Assembly: GCA_963764345.1 (NCBI GenBank)
Contig: CAVXSF010000002.1
Location: 1 to 64,000 of the forward strand
Reading direction: 5' to 3'
From: DASQZK01 sp963764345
GTDB lineage: Bacteria > Bacteroidota > Bacteroidia > Bacteroidales > GCA-2748055
DNA: 64,000 bases
Shown one piece after another: positions 59,601 through 64,000 of the stretch. Both the position numbers and the translations under genes were made by a program. The notes under the pieces were generated by a model, which saw nothing but the letters and a program-made list of their open reading frames with translations, was not told where the DNA came from and ran no database searches. Position 1 is the stretch's first letter. The number at the start of each line of letters is the position of its first letter.

Positions 59601-59821
59601 GCACAGATATTTCATCATATCTGAAAGAGGGGGAGAACAGGGTGAGCGTGACCGTCACCGGCAGTCTGAAAAATCTTATCGGGCCCTTCCATCTGATCAG
59701 GACGAAAGGACTGGTTACTCCCTGGAGTTTTAAATATGCACCGGAAGAACAACCTGCCGGAAAGGATTATGATATGTATGATTACGGACTGTTTGAGCAA
59801 TTTAAGATACTGACGGAATAA
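56690..59821 (+). CDS. GH106-like glycosidase (alpha-L-rhamnosidase type), lipoprotein
   Basis: 1043 residues from the ATG at 56690, which opens a lipoprotein signal (LALTSC). The first ATG at 56651 adds 13 residues and is unlikely. The catalytic part begins TVPFWVWNEKVTRDMIDEQL, GFGGVFVHPRYGL, YLSDEWYSLVEYS and LWLYDENSYPSGFAGG, the N-terminal pattern of GH106 and its close relatives. EVPGIFTDEPNI and ETYGGSGYEFDF are likely acidic active-site stretches. A C-terminal jelly-roll-like domain (about 840-1035) is present. GH106 enzymes release alpha-L-rhamnose, for instance from RG-I or RG-II; that activity is inferred. Between the GH78-like and six-hairpin genes. Confidence 0.83.
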   Translation: MKKLLALLLTILALTSCKQKEATETKGHYDSFRSIRNLFADPPAQFRTVPFWVWNEKVTRDMIDEQLADYKAKGFGGVFVHPRYGLITEYLSDEWYSLVEYSVKRAKELGIKLWLYDENSYPSGFAGGHVPAEMPESYNKGVALKLDEMQVLNLDTSKVYQHVFLAENGSLKDITSGVKEYEGKPGDYKALELVFFEKSPRFAGYSYVDLLYPGVTEKFIEVTMKGYEKTIGNEFGKEVPGIFTDEPNIKPPGRRTVTWTPGLYSTFKKTWGYDLVPQLLSLFKETGDWQKVRHDYYSVLLDMFIQHWSIPWHKYTEAKNLEWTGHYWEHSWPDPAPGSDNMAMYAYHQIPAIDMLFNTESERPDQFGNVRSVKELASIANQFDRSRALSETYGGSGYEFDFVSMKRNGDWEYALGVNFMNQHLSYQSILGDRKHDFPQTFSYHAPWWSEYPLQADYFGRLSLALSSGKQVNRTVVIEPTTTAWMFYAPGSRNNETDSLELTFRQFIDAMERSKVEYDLASEKTMKDFGKAEKNLLNIGSVNYDLVILPPGIQNVEGSTADMLEKYLASGGKILALVTPPAYVDGGLSDRMAGLKSKYSQNWFEATSVTDPAVLQMLDNGKIKIADAAERADSVYYMRRVLDDGQIIFFANYERGAVKDFTVTLPGMKHIVQMDAKDGKYYNVPFTATDNGISMDVHLEDAGSMLYFTSASKINVDRKDRTLWEAKGEIESLSGEVRRLSPNVIALDYCYLDFPDVKNDGDTLFYYYTAHDRIFRHYGFSENPWFSTSQFKTEILDRDTFGVNTGFKATFPVSIAENTEVAGINVVVERPELYTVMVNGHKLERLDHEWYLDKGTGVYPAGKYLREGENLIDIVASPFSVKMELAPVYLIGDFGVTSASHGWQIESEMPVMPGSWKDMGMPFYPNDIEYTRIITVKAGTKAKVVLGKWNGTVATVKVNGILAGVLGWPPYSTDISSYLKEGENRVSVTVTGSLKNLIGPFHLIRTKGLVTPWSFKYAPEEQPAGKDYDMYDYGLFEQFKILTE

Positions 59822-59993
59822 GCAGGCATCCTTTGCGGTTGTTCAACATTCAGGGGACCATAAGCCGAAGATAACCGGCATCTCTGGCCTGTGGCCGGGG
59901 ATGGGTGTATTCGCAGGAACAGCCGGTTTGACCCGGGCATTTCATCAGCGTGACGAGGAAATATTTATTTAACGATATAATACGCTTAACATT

Positions 59994-62390
59994 ATGAAAT
60001 ATCCTTTTATGAAGATAATTACAGGTTTTGTTATGCTCCTGGCGATGTCATCGTGCAGTCCGGGAGCGCGAACCGGCAGTGATGATCAAATTGGGGAGGA
60101 GAGGGGGAATACGGCCCTGTATTCAGCCAATGCAACCCAATATGGAGTCAGGAATCCTGAGACGTTCATTACCATGCAGAACAGGAAAGGGCTAAGGATT
60201 GAACTGAACCTGGACCAGCAGAGGCTCCAGTTATGGATATCACCCAAAGCCGGAAAGTCGCTCGATTATTTCGACCGCAATTTTTCAAACAGGGATGACC
60301 ATTGCGACGTCTTCGACAAAATTACTTTTCCGGGCATTTCAGCCGACAGCTTTGTGTCGTGCGACTATGATCCGTTTTATACCGTGGTAAAATTCAGGGA
60401 TCAGACCATGCACATCCTTAACCTGGCCGACCGGCCTGCCATTATGATCTGGTTTGATAAGGCGGCTGATGTAGACTTCAAATCCAATAAATCCGACAGC
60501 CTTCTGGAAAAATCTCCATCTGTTTTCAGTATTGAACATAAGGACCGTGGGTATACTTTCAATTTTGCGGCTGTACTGGGGAAAGGCAGTGGCAACTTCC
60601 GGCACATGCTGGCCATGGACAGAGGACGCAGTATCTATGCACAGGCGAATCTCATGGCCGGACAGCCGGTCATCATCACCGGTGAACTTGAAGAGACGGC
60701 CCCGGCACTTGCAGCCAAAGCTCTGGCTCAGCAGGATCCCTCCAGCCTGGTTAAGGAAAATACTGCCACGGTGGATTCAGCAGTGAACTTCGGAATGGTC
60801 AGCTTCAGAAACCAGCCTGAATTGCAAACCATTAGCGACCTGAACCGGAAAATTGCGTGGTCGATGCAGGATGAGAAAGGGGCGATGCGATCATCCTCAA
60901 AATACATTTACTACCTTATCTGGTTTCGCGATGGCGGGATGAACACTGCACACCTTGCACGCTCCGGATGGGTTGATCCGTCCATGTCACAGGTGCGCAT
61001 TGCCCTGAAGAATCCGAATGTGTCGGATCAGGATCCGAAAGGGATCTTTTTCGGACAGCTGATGGCCGGTCCGATCACCAAATGGGAAGAAGACGGGCTG
61101 TTTTACGTGGTATGGCCTGCATTTCTGAACTGGACGATGACCGGTAACAGGGAACTGGTGTCGGGCAAAAATCTTGAAACAATGTACCAGGCCATGGACT
61201 GGCTCGAGCGGTATTGTTACGATCCTCAAAAGGGTCTTTTTGGCCGGTACCATTATTGTGAAACACCCCTTTCCGGCAGTCGGGGTGACGGATGGGACAA
61301 CGCTGTCGGGCGGCCCACACAAAAATGGCCCGCTCTCTACGAAGGTCACTCCATCGTCCGCTCCTATGATATCTACATCAATAATCTCTCCTACAGCACC
61401 TACATGATGCTTGCCATGATGTCGAAAGGTCAGCAGGCAGATGAATATTTTGCAAAGGCGAAAGCCCTCGGCCAGCACATCCAATCCTTTTTCAACGATA
61501 AGCCGTTGCCCGATTATGGCGATCTGGTGACCGATGACGGCAGGGATATCGAAGCCAGCCCCTACGGACTGGATCAGACTGACTATATTTGGTCACTTAC
61601 CCTTCCCGGTTTTTACCCCGATTTCGGTACTCGCATATTCGAGGCCAGGAAACAGCTCTTTACCGACCTGAGGAAAAAACCAAAAGGAGCCTTTTTCGTC
61701 AGTTACCTGTCTCTACTCTCCTCACTGGATACGGAGTATTTTCCTGAGGATTCGGTAATGAACGCACTTCAATACCTCGTTCCGCAATGTGTACGTCCCG
61801 GGAAATACCTTCCGATGGCCAATACCATTCCGGAGATTATCGATGTAGAAGACGGCCATCCTTTCCATGATGTACGACCCATCGTATTTTCCATTGCTCC
61901 CTGGCTGGCAACCATGACAAACCTTGGTTTACGGAAGCTGCCCTTTGGCCTGGCAGTGCGCCCGACAAAATACCTTGATAAAATTTCACGGTATCAGTAC
62001 GGTGGAGGCCTTGTCAATGTAGCATTTGAAGGAAAGGGAAATATTTCCGGAATCGTGGTAAACGGGAAACCGCTTGACGGTACCTACCAGGTTCCCGAGG
62101 CTATGTTGAAAGGACCGGAAACCAATATAAAGGTCATCATGAGTGAAGACAAGCCTGTTGAAACGCCTGTCCTGATATCATCGGATGTACGCCTTGACAG
62201 CATCAGAAACGGGACTTACTATCTGACCGGCATGGGTCCGGGTTACGTCATCCTGCATAACGCCGTGCCTGAAAAAATCTCCGTTAAAGATGAAAACAAC
62301 CGGGATATTCCGTTCACCACACGGAATTTCTATTCGGATGTCCAACTCATCTTTGAAAGACGCGGTGAACTAACTTTGAAGATCAATTGA
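59994..62390 (+). CDS. Six-hairpin glycosidase-like lipoprotein (paralogue of the gene at 2851)
   Basis: 798 residues with a lipobox (AMSSC, Cys about 20). N-terminal beta-domain (about 50-270), helical barrel (about 275-650; YYLIWFRDGGMNTAHLARSG, KWEEDGLFYVVWPAFLNWTMTG, ASPYGLDQTDYIWSLTLPGF) and C-terminal beta-sandwich. Comparison with the 2851 protein shows the same order of landmarks, including NFSNRDD, DYDPFYTV and LIWFRDGG. Family number not recognised; WxRD is shared with GH15/GH63-like barrels. It stands between GH106-like and a sulfatase, and its stop is 1 bp before the next ATG. Confidence 0.72.
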   Translation: MKYPFMKIITGFVMLLAMSSCSPGARTGSDDQIGEERGNTALYSANATQYGVRNPETFITMQNRKGLRIELNLDQQRLQLWISPKAGKSLDYFDRNFSNRDDHCDVFDKITFPGISADSFVSCDYDPFYTVVKFRDQTMHILNLADRPAIMIWFDKAADVDFKSNKSDSLLEKSPSVFSIEHKDRGYTFNFAAVLGKGSGNFRHMLAMDRGRSIYAQANLMAGQPVIITGELEETAPALAAKALAQQDPSSLVKENTATVDSAVNFGMVSFRNQPELQTISDLNRKIAWSMQDEKGAMRSSSKYIYYLIWFRDGGMNTAHLARSGWVDPSMSQVRIALKNPNVSDQDPKGIFFGQLMAGPITKWEEDGLFYVVWPAFLNWTMTGNRELVSGKNLETMYQAMDWLERYCYDPQKGLFGRYHYCETPLSGSRGDGWDNAVGRPTQKWPALYEGHSIVRSYDIYINNLSYSTYMMLAMMSKGQQADEYFAKAKALGQHIQSFFNDKPLPDYGDLVTDDGRDIEASPYGLDQTDYIWSLTLPGFYPDFGTRIFEARKQLFTDLRKKPKGAFFVSYLSLLSSLDTEYFPEDSVMNALQYLVPQCVRPGKYLPMANTIPEIIDVEDGHPFHDVRPIVFSIAPWLATMTNLGLRKLPFGLAVRPTKYLDKISRYQYGGGLVNVAFEGKGNISGIVVNGKPLDGTYQVPEAMLKGPETNIKVIMSEDKPVETPVLISSDVRLDSIRNGTYYLTGMGPGYVILHNAVPEKISVKDENNRDIPFTTRNFYSDVQLIFERRGELTLKIN

Positions 62391-62391
62391 T

Positions 62392-64000
62392 ATGATGAAC
62401 ACAAAGAGCCTGACTTTCCTTGCACTGGTCTCTCTGATTGGTGCAGGAAGTTGCACGGAACAGCCAAAGAAGGATCACGAACGGCCAAATTTTATCATCA
62501 TCCAGATGGATGACCTGGGTTTCAGTGACCTTGGCATTCACGGGAACAAGATCGTTGAAACTCCAGTGATTGACTCCTTTGCCCGGCAGTCTGTACAATT
62601 TCAGAATTTCTACGTGAACCCGGTATGTGCGCCTTCACGGGCATCCCTGCTCACTGGCAGGCAATTTCTGAAAACCGGCGTTTCGCATGTCCACGGAGGA
62701 AAGGATTTCCTGAACCTCAGTGAACATACCTTTGCTGATGTCATGAAATCGGCCGGATATTCCACAGGGATGTGGGGAAAATGGCACAGCGGGATGGCTG
62801 ACGAATATTATCCCTGGCAACGCGGTTTCGATGAAGCCTACCAGGCACATCTGTACACCCACCGGAACAGTTATGGACATTTTAACGGTAAGGAAGTGAA
62901 AACCAACCGCTGGGCCGATGATGTGATCACCGGTTATGCCCTTGATTTTATCAAACGCCACCGCGCAAAACCCTTTGTGGCTTACCTTTCTTTCCTGACC
63001 TGTCACAGTCCTCTTGACGCACCCGAAGAGCTGATCAGGAAATACCAGGACAAGGGTTTATCCAGGAACCTCTCCACACTGTATGCCATGATCGATCATG
63101 CAGATGTAAGCCTGGGGCGTTTTTTCAGGGAAATAGACAGCCTGGGGGTGACGGGTAATACGGTCATTATGTTTCTCAGCGATAATGGTCCGGCTATTGA
63201 AAATGACAAGTTTACCGATGAGGACCGTGCTATCAGGTATGTGAACCACCTGAAGGGCCACAAGGGAAATATCTGGGAGAATGGCGTGAAATCGGCATTC
63301 TTTGTCAGCTGGAAAGGACATTATAAACCAAAATTTGTCGACGGCGTAACCGATATTACCGATATTCTGCCAACCATGATGGATATCGCCGGCGTAAGCC
63401 TTCCCGGAGGTTACCTGCCGCCCGACGGAATCAGCTTCAGATCCTTCCTTGACGGGGAGGGGAAACGGCAGCAAAAAACAAGTTACAATTATGCCAATCC
63501 GGCCTGGCCGCCCACCGATCAGCCGTGGACACCCGAGGGTGTAAAAGATGAGTACCGGCCCGTAACACCGGAAGAAAAAGCTGATATGGTTACTGCTGAT
63601 CAGATTATATCTGTTCGCAAAGGCGACTTTAAGCTTTTGCTTAATCCTGCCCGTTATGCCGGTACGCCGAAAGATGTGAACGGATATGTACTGGTCAATA
63701 TAAAAGACGATCCGACGGAAGATCATAATATCATCGCTCAAAACGAAAAGGTTTTTGAGGACCTCAGAAACGATCTCTTTAACTGGTTTGAAAGTATTAA
63801 GAAATCGGACCATTCCTTTGCCATGCCTGTATTTTTCATCGCCGATACCCTCTCAAATGAAATTCCGGCCAAAGCACCGGTACGGAATTCATTAAGCCTG
63901 AAAAATACCTTTAATTCTCTTTGGGGTTGGAATAATCCGGCTGACTGGTCGGAGTATAATATCGATGTGCTCACACCTGCAAAATATGCCGTGATACTTG
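62392..64000 (+). CDS. Sulfatase, S1 family, lipoprotein (3' end outside window)
   Basis: 536 codons are open to the window edge with no stop. ATG ATG at 62392 opens a lipoprotein signal (GAGSC, Cys21). Motifs: MDDLGFSDLGIHGN (Asp pair), Cys79 in CAPSRASLLTGR (formylglycine precursor), GKWHSGM, and FLSDNGPAIEN late in the domain. The last visible residues, YNIDVLTPAKYAVIL, look like the start of a C-terminal beta-domain after the catalytic fold. Start is one base past the six-hairpin stop, so they are co-transcribed. Third S1 sulfatase in the window. Confidence 0.92.
   Translation, partial: MMNTKSLTFLALVSLIGAGSCTEQPKKDHERPNFIIIQMDDLGFSDLGIHGNKIVETPVIDSFARQSVQFQNFYVNPVCAPSRASLLTGRQFLKTGVSHVHGGKDFLNLSEHTFADVMKSAGYSTGMWGKWHSGMADEYYPWQRGFDEAYQAHLYTHRNSYGHFNGKEVKTNRWADDVITGYALDFIKRHRAKPFVAYLSFLTCHSPLDAPEELIRKYQDKGLSRNLSTLYAMIDHADVSLGRFFREIDSLGVTGNTVIMFLSDNGPAIENDKFTDEDRAIRYVNHLKGHKGNIWENGVKSAFFVSWKGHYKPKFVDGVTDITDILPTMMDIAGVSLPGGYLPPDGISFRSFLDGEGKRQQKTSYNYANPAWPPTDQPWTPEGVKDEYRPVTPEEKADMVTADQIISVRKGDFKLLLNPARYAGTPKDVNGYVLVNIKDDPTEDHNIIAQNEKVFEDLRNDLFNWFESIKKSDHSFAMPVFFIADTLSNEIPAKAPVRNSLSLKNTFNSLWGWNNPADWSEYNIDVLTPAKYAVIL

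Overview
The window looks like a chromosomal stretch of a saccharolytic Bacteroidota bacterium, probably a Bacteroidales or Marinilabiliales type. The evidence is the density of lipoprotein glycosidases and sulfatases, three proteins with type IX secretion (T9SS) C-terminal tails, a 7TMR-DISM sensor, DUF1080 and DUF4380 proteins, and few Shine-Dalgarno sites. The assignment comes from gene content only. About 37 genes are present, and most act on extracytoplasmic carbohydrate. There is no SusC/SusD pair, no rRNA or tRNA, no CRISPR array and no intact insertion sequence.

Layout. 1-356: end of an M28 peptidase. 401-5238 (+): GH43, HAD phosphatase and a six-hairpin glycosidase. 5432-6844 (-): TPR/DUF4919 protein. 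7210-12858 (+): sulfatase, two exported xylose-isomerase-like TIM barrels, DUF1080 and DUF4380. 13187-20662 (-): tight five-gene operon transcribed as SMP-30 lactonase, GH36, D-2-hydroxyacid dehydrogenase, parallel beta-helix protein, GH97. 21142-26131 (-): lone receiver protein, exported isochorismatase-like hydrolase, secreted propeller protein, Gfo/Idh oxidoreductase and DoxX. 26397-32817 (-): two paralogous DUF362/CBM9-like/T9SS proteins. 33001-45962 (-): GH78, TIM barrel, GH28, SGNH hydrolase, CE1-like esterase and two GH2 beta-mannosidases. 46488-51548 (-): Tat-exported six-hairpin glycosidase, a 7TMR-DISM sensor fused to an IS1595-type zinc ribbon/HTH, and a thioesterase. 51951-64000 (+): sulfatase, GH78-like, GH106-like, a second six-hairpin glycosidase paralogous to that at 2851, and a sulfatase cut by the window edge.

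How the genes fit together. The set suits depolymerisation and desulfation of complex heteroglycans containing rhamnose, mannose, galacturonate, galactose and pentose. A side branch may process 3-keto sugars (Gfo/Idh, DUF1080, exported TIM barrels, lactonase). About 14 products carry lipobox-type signals, so much of the work is predicted at membranes.

The most unusual item is the protein at 49288-51165. It is a membrane sensor whose output domain resembles the DNA-binding front end of an IS1595-family transposase, with no transposase catalytic domain. A caution for the reader: five genes carry seven single-base frame changes between otherwise intact halves, several at short homopolymers. Sequence error is more likely than real decay.
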